Positions 15,461 through 21,639 of a DNA stretch of 23,787 bases are shown piece by piece (the first letter of the stretch is position 1; the number at the start of each line of letters is the position of its first letter). Under the pieces are notes generated by a model, which had not been told where the DNA came from, searched no databases, and saw nothing but the letters and a program-made list of their open reading frames with translations. Both the position numbers and the translations under genes were made by a program. Source of the DNA: SIG673 sp045638685 (lineage in GTDB: Bacteria > Bacillota > Clostridia > Oscillospirales > CAG-272). The stretch lies in NCBI GenBank assembly GCA_045638685.1, contig JAZUBT010000009.1:1-23787 (forward strand), written 5' to 3'.

Positions 15461-15489
15461 ATTTTATCATAAAATCGGCGTTAAGTCAA
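15461..15489 (-). promoter_or_regulatory. Promoter of the Cys-rich/MBL operon
   Basis: Minus strand: TTGACT (15489-15484), 17 bases, TAAAAT (15466-15461), about 60 bases before the start codon at 15401. Confidence 0.78.
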
Positions 15490-15530
15490 GTTTTTAGCGC
15501 AGAAAAGTTAGCGCGTTAATCAGCGCTTAT

Positions 15531-15615
15531 AAAAAAGGACAGATAAGATAAAACTGATGTAAAGCTCCGGAGCCGTCCGGGTTTTAGAATCAGCTTAAAT
15601 TTTCTCTGTCCTTTT
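15531..15615 (-). terminator. Long multi-stem structured element ending in a T tract
   Basis: The outer stem is AAAAGGACAGA (15533-15543) / TCTGTCCTTTT (15605-15615). The middle stem is CTGAT (15554-15558) / ATCAG (15589-15593). The inner hairpin is CCGGA-gccg-TCCGG (15567-15580), which competes with GCTCCGGAGC (15564-15573). On the minus strand the outer stem ends in T6, so it can terminate the 15661 gene. The nested 70-nt interior is unusual for a plain terminator. Confidence 0.6.
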
Positions 15616-15660
15616 GCGGTTTTTCAGGTTGCCGTCCTGTTTCGGTGAAGGTGTTTGGTA

Positions 15661-15888
15661 TTAGTTCTTTTTGTATCCGATGTTTCTCGGCTTCGTGGGA
15701 TCGAAAACGAGGTTACAGACAGAGGCAACGAGAGGATAAATTCCAAACGTTATCATAGCAAGGAAAAAGTAAGCGAAGGTTCTTGACGTATATTCGGCGG
15801 GCTTTAAGCTCGTGTGGTTTATAATAAAACTTCCGATCCATCCGAGGAAAAAGGTGAGTAAAAAGCGAACGAGATTGTTGTTATCCAT
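15661..15888 (-). CDS. Small two-helix membrane protein, TM2-like
   Basis: 75 residues with two hydrophobic helices (LVRFLLTFFLGWIGSFII at 6-23; FAYFFLAMITFGIYPLVASV at about 38-57) and the segment HTSLKPAEYTSRT between them. The LLTFFLGWIGSF opening recalls TM2-domain proteins, but the match is partial. Start ATG 15888 after GGAGGA. A perfect TTGACA-17-TATAAT promoter drives it, with a palindrome in the spacer facing the divergent XRE gene. The function is unknown. Confidence 0.75.
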   Translation of the reverse strand: MDNNNLVRFLLTFFLGWIGSFIINHTSLKPAEYTSRTFAYFFLAMITFGIYPLVASVCNLVFDPTKPRNIGYKKN

Positions 15889-15974
15889 ATTTTAGTCCTC
15901 CAAACGAAATATAGTTAATTTACAAGCGTATCTGTGCTCACCGAAAAAACGCGAGATACGTCTGTTTATGTATA

Positions 15975-16003
15975 ATTATAACCTGTTTTAGGTTAAATGT
16001 CAA
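15975..16003 (-). promoter_or_regulatory. Promoter with operator-like palindrome in its spacer
   Basis: Minus strand: TTGACA (16003-15998), 17 bases, TATAAT (15980-15975). The inverted repeat TAACCT-gtttt-AGGTTA (15979-15995) lies in the spacer and touches the -10, where a repressor would block polymerase. CTGTTT (15962-15967, 15983-15988) and AAACAG (16011-16016) may be further half-sites. The divergent XRE gene begins 57 bases beyond. Confidence 0.78.
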
Positions 16004-16059
16004 TACCCTGAAACAGATTAACATATAATTATTTTATAAACTGATTTGAGAGGTAAGTT

Positions 16060-16275
16060 ATGAAATATGTAAGAATACGGGACTTAAGAGAGGACAGGGA
16101 TATGAATCAGACGGCGGTTGCAAGAATGCTTGGAATGTCGCAAACCGGATACTCTAAATACGAAACCGGGGAAAACGATATCCCCACCGCTATTCTGATA
16201 AAGCTTGCGAGGTTTTACGGCACAAGCGTTGACTACCTGCTCGGAGAAACGGATAATCCGAAAAGGTATTTGTGA
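16060..16275 (+). CDS. Small XRE-family helix-turn-helix regulator (first)
   Basis: 71 residues, nearly all one XRE/Cro-CI DNA-binding domain. The helix-turn-helix is NQTAVARMLGMSQTGYSKYE (about residues 16-35), followed by ILIKLARFYGTSVDYLLGET typical of the family. Start ATG 16060 after GAGAGGT. It has no sensor domain. It is divergent from the small membrane gene at 15661, whose promoter contains a palindrome that it could bind. A TATAAT at 16024-16029 may be its own -10, but I see no good -35. It closely resembles the second XRE gene at 17143. Confidence 0.88.
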   Translation: MKYVRIRDLREDRDMNQTAVARMLGMSQTGYSKYETGENDIPTAILIKLARFYGTSVDYLLGETDNPKRYL

Positions 16276-16297
16276 AAACGGGGAATATATGAAATAG

Positions 16298-16331
16298 AAA
16301 AAGCACAACTGCAACGCAGGTGTGCTTTTTT
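16298..16331. terminator. Bidirectional terminator between the XRE and lipoprotein genes
   Basis: AGCACA...TGTGCT with inner CTGC-aac-GCAG (16303-16326), A5 before and T6 after. It lies between convergent genes and works on both strands. Confidence 0.88.
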
Positions 16332-16394
16332 ATTACTCTTTTTTATAAAAATATGCCGGCAAATTTCGGTGATTTAATATTTTTGCTTACAAAA

Positions 16395-16976
16395 TTATTC
16401 TACGGCAGGCAGGGATAATTTTATTTCTCCTATTTTTGAAATAATAATTTTTACATCATATCCTTCTGTTGTGCTTACCATTTCTATTGTGCAGGAGGTT
16501 TCTTCTATAGTTATTACAACATCTTCAAAATCTTCAAACGATACATCTTTTTTCTGTTTAAACGTATTTTCTTTATCCTTGATTTTTTCATAGTTCTCTG
16601 GATTAAAAAGTTCTTCCATTGTTTTATCATTGGTTATATCTGAAGAATCCTCTTTTGTTGTGTTTTGTGTTTTAACCCACTTTCCGTCTTCATTTTTGGT
16701 ATATTTATATTCAATATCTCCAACTGTTTCTATATATTCCTCTTCGCTAAACATAATTGCCGGAGTGTATTGAATGTTTCCATCAATTTTGGTTGTCATA
16801 GTAAAAGTTCCTAAAAAGGGAACGTTTGACATCGTTACGGCCATTTGATAGTTAGCTGCATTTTCCATCTTATTTTTAAATTCTACAATTGGATGTTTTG
16901 AGCCGCAAGAAACCGCTGCAAGTAATAGTGATAAACAAAGTATTAATGTGAGAGATAAAGAAATGATTTTTTTCAT
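16395..16976 (-). CDS. Putative lipoprotein of unknown function
   Basis: 193 residues. The N-terminus MKKIISLSLTLILCLSLLLA then AVSC is a lipoprotein signal peptide with Cys24 as the lipidation site, so the protein should be anchored outside the membrane. The rest is hydrophilic and beta-rich, with repeated Thr/Glu/Lys (e.g. SDITNDKTMEELFNPENYEK near residue 115), reminiscent of LppX/LolA-like carriers only in general shape. Start ATG 16976 after GGAGGA. The gene is visibly more A+T-rich than its neighbours. It is driven by a consensus promoter carrying an operator and faces the XRE gene at 17143, its likely repressor. Confidence 0.85.
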   Translation of the reverse strand: MKKIISLSLTLILCLSLLLAAVSCGSKHPIVEFKNKMENAANYQMAVTMSNVPFLGTFTMTTKIDGNIQYTPAIMFSEEEYIETVGDIEYKYTKNEDGKWVKTQNTTKEDSSDITNDKTMEELFNPENYEKIKDKENTFKQKKDVSFEDFEDVVITIEETSCTIEMVSTTEGYDVKIIISKIGEIKLSLPAVE

Positions 16977-17033
16977 AAAATTCCTCCAAAAAATAAAATA
17001 TGTGCACAGTTGAAGCTACATACACCGAAAAAC

Positions 17034-17054
17034 ACATAACTTCAAGTGTTATGT
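17034..17054 (-). promoter_or_regulatory. 5' hairpin of the lipoprotein transcript
   Basis: ACATAAC (17034-17040) / GTTATGT (17048-17054), a 7-bp stem with a 7-nt loop. It would sit at the very 5' end of the mRNA (start predicted near 17052) and may protect it or affect expression. Confidence 0.5.
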
Positions 17055-17058
17055 ATAT

Positions 17059-17087
17059 ATTATACTCAATTTATGAGTATTTGTCAA
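17059..17087 (-). promoter_or_regulatory. Consensus promoter of the lipoprotein with operator O1 in its spacer
   Basis: Minus strand: TTGACA (17087-17082), 17 bases, TATAAT (17064-17059), a perfect sigma-A promoter. The 19-bp palindrome O1 (17062-17080) fills the spacer and part of the -10. Confidence 0.92.
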
Positions 17088-17127
17088 TACTCAATTTGTG
17101 AGTATGATAAAATTTTTATATGAGTAT
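17062..17127. promoter_or_regulatory. Operators O1, O2 and a half-site for the XRE repressor
   Basis: O1 is ATACTCA-attta-TGAGTAT (17062-17080). O2 is ATACTCA-atttg-TGAGTAT (17087-17105). They differ by one base, and their centres are 25 bp apart. A TGAGTAT half-site lies at 17121-17127, next to the ribosome site of the XRE gene. O1 covers the lipoprotein promoter and O2 the XRE promoter. Confidence 0.88.
17081..17108 (+). promoter_or_regulatory. Promoter of the second XRE gene with O2 in its spacer
   Basis: TTGTCA (17081-17086), 16 bases, TATGAT (17103-17108). The -35 hexamer overlaps that of the opposite promoter, so the two polymerases should exclude each other. O2 lies in the spacer, implying autorepression. 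Confidence 0.72.
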
Positions 17128-17142
17128 TAAAGGGGGCTTTTT

Positions 17143-17352
17143 ATGGATTATCGTAGAAGAATGAGAAACCTGAGGGAAGACAGAGATTTAACACAAAAGG
17201 AAGTAGGGAAAATTATAAACAAATCACAGCAAGGATACAGCCATATTGAAGATGGGCGCGCGGAACTGAAAATAGACGACTTAATAAAGCTTTGCGAATT
17301 CTATAACGTTAGCGCGGATTATTTTATAGGGCTTTCCGAAAAGAAAAAATAA
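17143..17352 (+). CDS. Small XRE-family helix-turn-helix repressor (second)
   Basis: 69 residues, a bare XRE domain. The helix-turn-helix lies at about residues 17-38 (TQKEVGKIINKSQQGYSHIE), then LIKLCEFYNVSADYFIGLSE. The N-terminal RNLREDRD motif is nearly the same as in the first XRE gene (RDLREDRD), so the two are paralogs. Start ATG 17143 after AAGGGGG. It probably binds O1 and O2, repressing both the lipoprotein and itself. How it would be relieved is not visible, since it lacks a ligand domain. Confidence 0.9.
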   Translation: MDYRRRMRNLREDRDLTQKEVGKIINKSQQGYSHIEDGRAELKIDDLIKLCEFYNVSADYFIGLSEKKK

Positions 17353-17368
17353 GAGATTTTAATTACTG

Positions 17369-17398
17369 AAAAAACGCACCTTTACGGGTGCGTTTTTT
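17369..17398 (+). terminator. Terminator of the second XRE gene
   Basis: CGCACC (17375-17380) / GGTGCG (17387-17392) flanked by A6 and T6. Confidence 0.92.
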
Positions 17399-17477
17399 GT
17401 ATTTTACTTTGTTTCGTAGGCCACGTGTGAGCCGTTTTGAAAAACAATAGTGTTATTTACTTGCCTGCGCGTTGATA

Positions 17478-17559
17478 AGCTTTCAGATTAGGAACCGGCC
17501 GTTTTAAGTGAAACGGGCCCCTACAACGCAAAAGGACACCCGTAGGTGTCCCTTGCATT
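17478..17559. repeat. Dispersed terminator-linked repeat, copy A
   Basis: An 82-bp stretch homologous to 18963-19047. Shared blocks in order are AGCTTTCAGATTAG, AACCGG, CCG, GAAA, CCCC, CAACGCAAAA, then a hairpin and TTGCATT. On the minus strand it reads as a terminator followed by a conserved downstream module. Here it follows the exchanger gene. The rest of 17399-17609 holds nothing else I can identify. Confidence 0.8.
17531..17554 (-). terminator. Terminator of the cation exchanger
   Basis: GGACACC (17534-17540) / GGTGTCC (17545-17551), loop CGTA. The A-run at 17530-17533 gives a T tract on the minus strand. Confidence 0.82.
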
Positions 17560-17609
17560 TACTCACTTTTATAAAAAGGCGATACTGTTATTTGTGCTCT
17601 TGGCTTGGT

Positions 17610-18623
17610 TTATCCCAAAGCAACGACACCCGTTTCATTGAGTATCAAGAAAAGCATGTACAACGCGTATATTGCGAGAAGGGTATATCCCTGCCATTTT
17701 TTGAATCTACCCTGAATGATTGTCGGGACAATCGCAACAGCGCAAGCAGCAATACAAACGGGAAAATCGAACACGAGGTTGACTTTATCGACGGGGAGAG
17801 CTTTTCCGTTAATTACGGCGCATAAGGGGAGTATGAGAGTAGTGTCAATAATATTGGCACCGATAATATTTCCAACGGAAAGAGAGCTTTCCTTCTTGCG
17901 GATAGATGTGAGCGTTGTAACAAGCTCCGGAAGTGAGGTTCCGAGAGCGATTACTGTGAAGCCGATAATGGTTTCGCTAATACCGATTCCGGAGGCAATG
18001 GTTTTGCCGGACGAAACGAGGGCTTCGGCACCTAAAACAATCGAAGCGGTTCCGATAAGGAAGAAAAGTGTCTTTGAGGGGATATCCTTCTTTTCGAAAG
18101 AAGTAGTTTTTTCTGTTTTTGCAGCTTTTTTTCCTTCGATTAAGTTGCTTACCATAAACGTAATGAATATAGCCCAAAGAACGTACGCAGACCATACCGG
18201 CAGGGCGTTATTCAACGAAAGGAGGGTGAGTCCTACAATCGCGGCAAGAAGAAGTCCGCCTTTCAAAGAAAAGTCTTTTCTGCTGACGGCTCCCACCATA
18301 GCAACCAGAGATAGGCCCATAATAAGCGTCGTATTAGCGGTAACAGAACCGACGGCATTTCCGATAGCAAGCTGTGCGGAGCCGTTCATAGCAGCTCTGA
18401 CCGAAACGAGCAGCTCGGGGAGCGTCGTAGCGAACGATACTACGGTTGCGCCAACGACAAACTTCGGGATACCCGTTGCCTCGGCAAACCACGAGGCCGA
18501 ATCGACAAACCAATCTCCGCCCTTTATTATAAGTATAAGACCTACGATGAAAAATCCTGTGGCAAGTGCCAAAAGAGGGCCTTTTGAAAGACCGTCAAAG
18601 CATGTAAATCCAAAAAACTCCAT
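17610..18623 (-). CDS. Calcium/sodium antiporter, CaCA family (YrbG-like)
   Basis: A cation exchanger of the cytoplasmic membrane, 337 residues with about ten helices in two inverted halves. Both alpha-repeat signatures are present: GATVVSFATTLPELLVS with GNAVGSVTANTTLIMG, and GFTVIALGTSLPELVTT with GNIIGANIIDTTLILP. The Glu in each LPEL motif is the ion ligand in this family. A charged cytoplasmic loop (GKKAAKTEKTTSFEKKDIPS) divides the halves. ATG 18623 is chosen because GGAGGA lies six bases upstream; a longer in-frame start at 18734 would overlap the promoter. Na+/Ca2+ exchange is the likely activity, but Mn2+ or other ions are possible. Confidence 0.93.
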   Translation of the reverse strand: MEFFGFTCFDGLSKGPLLALATGFFIVGLILIIKGGDWFVDSASWFAEATGIPKFVVGATVVSFATTLPELLVSVRAAMNGSAQLAIGNAVGSVTANTTLIMGLSLVAMVGAVSRKDFSLKGGLLLAAIVGLTLLSLNNALPVWSAYVLWAIFITFMVSNLIEGKKAAKTEKTTSFEKKDIPSKTLFFLIGTASIVLGAEALVSSGKTIASGIGISETIIGFTVIALGTSLPELVTTLTSIRKKESSLSVGNIIGANIIDTTLILPLCAVINGKALPVDKVNLVFDFPVCIAACAVAIVPTIIQGRFKKWQGYTLLAIYALYMLFLILNETGVVALG

Positions 18624-18652
18624 TTCCGTTCCTCCGAGTAATAAAAATCCGA

Positions 18653-18717
18653 GTATGGCATAGCCGTATTTGGCGTCGGAGTAGAAAAATAAGACTCCGC
18701 GTACGGTTTTGGCATAC
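18653..18717 (-). promoter_or_regulatory. Structured 5' leader of the cation exchanger mRNA
   Basis: Three nested helices: GTATG (18653-18657) / CATAC (18713-18717), CCGTA (18664-18668) / TACGG (18702-18706), CGGAGT (18677-18682) / ACTCCG (18694-18699). The outermost begins at the predicted transcription start near 18718. The leader lacks the conserved motifs I would expect of the yybP-ykoY manganese riboswitch. It may be a cation-sensing leader, but this is only inferred from position. Confidence 0.5.
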
Positions 18718-18724
18718 ATGAAAT

Positions 18725-18753
18725 AGTGTACCACGGATTTCGAATTTTGTCAA
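18725..18753 (-). promoter_or_regulatory. Promoter of the cation exchanger
   Basis: Minus strand: TTGACA (18753-18748), 17 bases, TACACT (18730-18725). The resulting leader is about 95 nt. Confidence 0.85.
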
Positions 18754-18800
18754 GATAAATCGAAAAAAAGGAAAGGTATCGGAAAAGTACCTTGAAAATG

Positions 18801-18843
18801 CAAAAAGGACTCCCATAGGAGTCCTTTGCATTGGAGGCGCCAC
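18801..18843. repeat. Duplicate of the tRNA-Cys 3' end plus its terminator (att-like)
   Basis: 43 bases identical but for one position to 19017-19059, which covers the tRNA-Cys 3' end (with CCA) and its terminator. The copy stops after GGCGCCAC and is followed by unrelated sequence. The hairpin GGACTCC-ata-GGAGTCC (18807-18823) is intact. A partial tRNA 3' end in direct orientation is what integrative elements leave at a tRNA, but only 173 bp lie between the copies and no integrase is in the window. Confidence 0.78.
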
Positions 18844-19016
18844 GACTCACCGGTCGCATAGTCGTCTGCCGTCGTCTCGACGCTTCGCTTACCCTCGGCT
18901 CGGCACACTCCTTGCTTTGCGGTGTAAAGCGTCGCAAAAACGATTATCAATCGTTTTTACTTAGCTTTCAGATTAGAACCGGAGCCGCTTCAAACAGAAA
19001 GGTAGCCCCACCAACG
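18844..19016. other. Non-coding, palindrome-containing segment between the tRNA-Cys repeats
   Basis: No gene is supported. ACGACT (18842-18847) / AGTCGT (18860-18865) forms a hairpin, and AAAAACGAT (18936-18944) / ATCGTTTTT (18950-18958) is a terminator-like stem. The GC-rich part (18844-18935) differs in base use from its surroundings. The last third is part of dispersed repeat copy B. Confidence 0.6.
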
Positions 19017-19047
19017 CAAAAAGGACTCCCACAGGAGTCCTTTGCAT
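18963..19047. repeat. Dispersed terminator-linked repeat, copy B
   Basis: Homologous to 17478-17559 over about 85 bp with short indels. It carries the tRNA-Cys terminator at one end and AGCTTTCAGATTAG at the other. Confidence 0.8.
19018..19043 (-). terminator. Terminator of the tRNA-Phe/Gly/Cys operon
   Basis: AAGGACTCC / GGAGTCCTT stem with a short loop. The A5 run at 19018-19022 gives T5 on the minus strand, directly after tRNA-Cys. Confidence 0.88.
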
Positions 19048-19122
<75 letters not shown>

Positions 19123-19133
19123 ATTGTTAAGAA

Positions 19134-19156
19134 TTGGCACACCGACGGTGTGCCAA
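19134..19156. other. Perfect 10-bp hairpin between tRNA-Gly and tRNA-Cys
   Basis: TTGGCACACC (19134-19143) / GGTGTGCCAA (19147-19156), loop of 3. No T tract follows on the minus strand, so a processing signal is more likely than a terminator. Confidence 0.6.
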
Positions 19157-19164
19157 AATCTCTA

Positions 19165-19240
19165 TGGAGCGGATTACGGGGCTCGAACCCGCCACCTCGA
19201 CCTTGGCAAGGTCGCGCTCTACCAAATGAGCTAAATCCGC
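19165..19240 (-). tRNA. tRNA-Gly (GCC)
   Basis: A 76-nt cloverleaf with encoded CCA. Acceptor GCGGATT/AATCCGC, discriminator T, anticodon loop TTGCCAA giving GCC. Confidence 0.96.
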
Positions 19241-19276
19241 AGATGAAAAGTCGCTATTTAATTGTGCCTGGGAAAA

Positions 19277-19352
<76 letters not shown>

Positions 19353-19373
19353 ATACGCGACTCAACGCTATAT

Positions 19374-19402
19374 ATAATATCACGCCGAGTCGCATTTGTC
19401 AA
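19374..19402 (-). promoter_or_regulatory. Promoter of the tRNA-Phe/Gly/Cys operon
   Basis: Minus strand: TTGACA (19402-19397), 17 bases, TATTAT (19379-19374), about 22 bases before tRNA-Phe. An AT-only palindrome (19404-19423) separates it from the end of the his operon. Confidence 0.88.
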
Positions 19403-19422
19403 TAGATTTTTTGAAAAAAATC

Positions 19423-20232
19423 TTATTTTTTTCGAGAAATTTCCAGTACCTGTTCCATATGGGTAAGGTATGGATATTTCCTTTTTTTAAGAACTTCAGC
19501 CACCTTGTCCATACCTGTAAGAATTGACTCCTTTGAATGAGTGTCAGGAGTAATTATGACAGGTGCGCCAAGCTCAATAATTCGGTCAAGAACGAAAGGT
19601 GCAGGATAAGGAGTTGTGCGATAGCCTCTTGAAATCGCCCCTGTATTTATTTCAAACACTGCATTTTTTTTGGAAAGGATATCGACTGCATCAAGCGCCG
19701 TCCTTTTATATTCCTCGGTTTCGCGATATATCTCTTCCCTCTCGTTGAACTTTGTTATTATATCAAAATGGGCTATAATATCGCAATTCGTTCTCTCACA
19801 AACGCCTGCAACCATAGAATAATATTCCTTTGCCAAGGCATCTGCATTGCCGTTGTAAAACTCTTTTATAGCCGATTTATGATGTTCGGCAGTTTCGTCA
19901 AGAGGAATGAAATAATCACCCTTTTGAATGTAGTGTACAGACCCGATAATATAGTCGTAATCAGTGGTGTCAAAGTCAGAATACCAGTCGTATTCTATGC
20001 CCATAAATATTTTTATTTTATCGCTGTATTTATCCTTTAGACGAAGTATTTCTGCTTTGTATTTTTTCTCAACATCAAACGGCATACCCCATCTGGTTTC
20101 ATGAGCCATATACGAGTGTGAGGAAAAGCCTATTTCCTCACATCCCAGTTTTATAGCTTCAAGCACCATTTCCTCGGCAGTGTTTTTGCCGTCGCAAAAT
20201 GTACAGTGTGTATGAAACGAAGAAAGTGTCAT
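19423..20232 (-). CDS. hisJ: Histidinol-phosphatase, PHP family
   Basis: Removes phosphate from L-histidinol phosphate, the penultimate stage of histidine synthesis. 269 residues of the PHP metal-dependent phosphatase family. Metal-binding motifs are SFHTHCTFCDG (His7 and His9 region), GFSSHSY, GIEYDW, IIAHFDI and the C-terminal ITPDTHS. The start ATG (20232) overlaps the hisIE stop as ATGA, so it is coupled. Being last in the his operon supports a histidine role over other PHP activities. No strong terminator follows, only an AT palindrome. Confidence 0.9.
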   Translation of the reverse strand: MTLSSFHTHCTFCDGKNTAEEMVLEAIKLGCEEIGFSSHSYMAHETRWGMPFDVEKKYKAEILRLKDKYSDKIKIFMGIEYDWYSDFDTTDYDYIIGSVHYIQKGDYFIPLDETAEHHKSAIKEFYNGNADALAKEYYSMVAGVCERTNCDIIAHFDIITKFNEREEIYRETEEYKRTALDAVDILSKKNAVFEINTGAISRGYRTTPYPAPFVLDRIIELGAPVIITPDTHSKESILTGMDKVAEVLKKRKYPYLTHMEQVLEISRKK

Positions 20233-20879
20233 TGTGTCATTTTCTCCTGTTTTACCTTTTTGTCAATAATATGGCGAGAGGCAAGCTCACGGTGAACATC
20301 CTCAACGCTTATTCCCATCTGAGTCATTAGCACCATTACATGATAAGCAAGGTCGGCTATTTCATATATAGTTTCCTTTTTGTCTTCTGCCTTACCTGCT
20401 ATTATTACCTCGGTGCACTCCTCGCCTACCTTTTTGAGTATCTTGTCAATGCCCTTTTCAAAAAGGTATGTAGTATACGAGCCCTCGGGCTTATCCTTCA
20501 TTCTGCCCTCAAGAAGCTCGGCAAGAGAGTCGAGGGTGAATTGGTGAAGCTCCTCGCTTTGATACACAGGGTTTGTAAAGCAAGAATTTGTACCCTTGTG
20601 GCAAGCAGGTCCGTCCTTTTCCACAACCACTACAAGCGCATCCTTGTCGCAGTCCGCTGTGATTGATACTACATGCTGATAATTTCCGCTTGTCTCGCCC
20701 TTGAGCCAGAGCTCGTTTCTTGAACGGCTCCAGAAGCAAGTGAGTCCCTTGTTTATTGTAGTTTCAAGGCTTTCTCTGTTCATATACGCAAGGGTCAGCA
20801 CCTCGCCGTTTACAGAGTCAACCACTACTGCAGGAATAAGTCCTTTTTCGTCAAATTTAAGCTCGTCTATGTTCAACAT
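20229..20879 (-). CDS. hisI: Bifunctional phosphoribosyl-AMP cyclohydrolase / phosphoribosyl-ATP diphosphatase
   Basis: HisIE catalyses steps two and three of histidine synthesis. 216 residues: HisI domain at 1-110 (GLIPAVVVD, YMNRESLETT, CFWSRSRNELWLKGETSGN, ADCDKDALVV, CHKGTNSCF) and HisE domain at about 115-205 (TYLFEKGIDKILKKVGEECT, EVIIAGK, EIADLAYHVMVLM). The DCDKD and CHKG..SC residues match the Mg2+ and Zn2+ sites of the cyclohydrolase. It overlaps the phosphatase gene by four bases and starts two bases after the hisF stop. Confidence 0.96.
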   Translation of the reverse strand: MLNIDELKFDEKGLIPAVVVDSVNGEVLTLAYMNRESLETTINKGLTCFWSRSRNELWLKGETSGNYQHVVSITADCDKDALVVVVEKDGPACHKGTNSCFTNPVYQSEELHQFTLDSLAELLEGRMKDKPEGSYTTYLFEKGIDKILKKVGEECTEVIIAGKAEDKKETIYEIADLAYHVMVLMTQMGISVEDVHRELASRHIIDKKVKQEKMTQ

Positions 20880-20880
20880 T

Positions 20881-21639
20881 TTACAACCTCACTGTTATAT
20901 CATTATTTTTAAGTTCTTGTTTCAAATCCTTGATTTCAATTTCTCCAAAGTGGAAAACAGATGCTGCAAGTCCTGCATCAATAGTGGGAAGTGTTTTGAA
21001 AAGCGTTACGAAGTCCTCTTTTGAGCCTGCACCACCCGAAGCGATAACAGGGACATTTACTGCATTGAGAACTGCGTCAAGCATTTCCAAATCAAAGCCT
21101 TTTTTTACGCCGTCGGTATCAATGGAGTTGACCACTACCTCACCTGCGCCAAGGTCTACTGCGTGCTTTATCCACTCTATTGCTTCCATTCCGGTGTTCT
21201 CTCTACCGCCCTTGGCAAACACACGGAAAACTCCGTCAACGCGCTTTACATCAGCAGAAATTACAACGCACTGGTTTCCGTATTTCTTTGCCGCTTCTTC
21301 TATGAGCTTGGGGTTACGGATTGCGCCCGAATTTACGCTTACCTTATCGGCACCGCACTTTAGCACTCTGTCAAAGTCTGCAACTGTATTTATTCCGCCG
21401 CCTACCGTGAGGGGAACAAAGATAGTGCTTGCAACCTGTGTGAGAATATCGGTAAAGAGTGCTCTGCCCTCGGCAGAAGCGGTTATATCGTAAAATACAA
21501 GCTCATCTGCTCCGCTGTCGGAATAAAACTTGGCAAGCTTTACAGGAGAGGAAACATCAGCAAGTCCGAGGAAGTTTACACCCTTTACAACTCTGCCGTC
21601 CTTTACATCAAGACAGGGAATTATTCTTTTGGTTATCAT
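20881..21639 (-). CDS. hisF: Imidazole glycerol phosphate synthase, cyclase subunit
   Basis: Uses ammonia from HisH to make imidazole glycerol phosphate and AICAR. 252 residues, a TIM barrel beginning KRIIPCLDVKDGRVVKGVNF with catalytic Asp11. The second catalytic Asp lies in VVISADVKR. Phosphate loops are TVGGGI and IASGGAGS. Overlaps hisA by four bases (ATGA). Confidence 0.97.
   Translation of the reverse strand: MITKRIIPCLDVKDGRVVKGVNFLGLADVSSPVKLAKFYSDSGADELVFYDITASAEGRALFTDILTQVASTIFVPLTVGGGINTVADFDRVLKCGADKVSVNSGAIRNPKLIEEAAKKYGNQCVVISADVKRVDGVFRVFAKGGRENTGMEAIEWIKHAVDLGAGEVVVNSIDTDGVKKGFDLEMLDAVLNAVNVPVIASGGAGSKEDFVTLFKTLPTIDAGLAASVFHFGEIEIKDLKQELKNNDITVRL

Noticed and set aside
17716..18663. 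Plus-strand open frame (315 codons) opposite the cation exchanger
   Set aside because: Low-complexity Ser/Thr/Pro/Ala composition, no ribosome site, and the opposite strand encodes a clear CaCA exchanger.
18653..18717. yybP-ykoY manganese riboswitch
   Set aside because: The element is too short and lacks the conserved loop motifs of that class.
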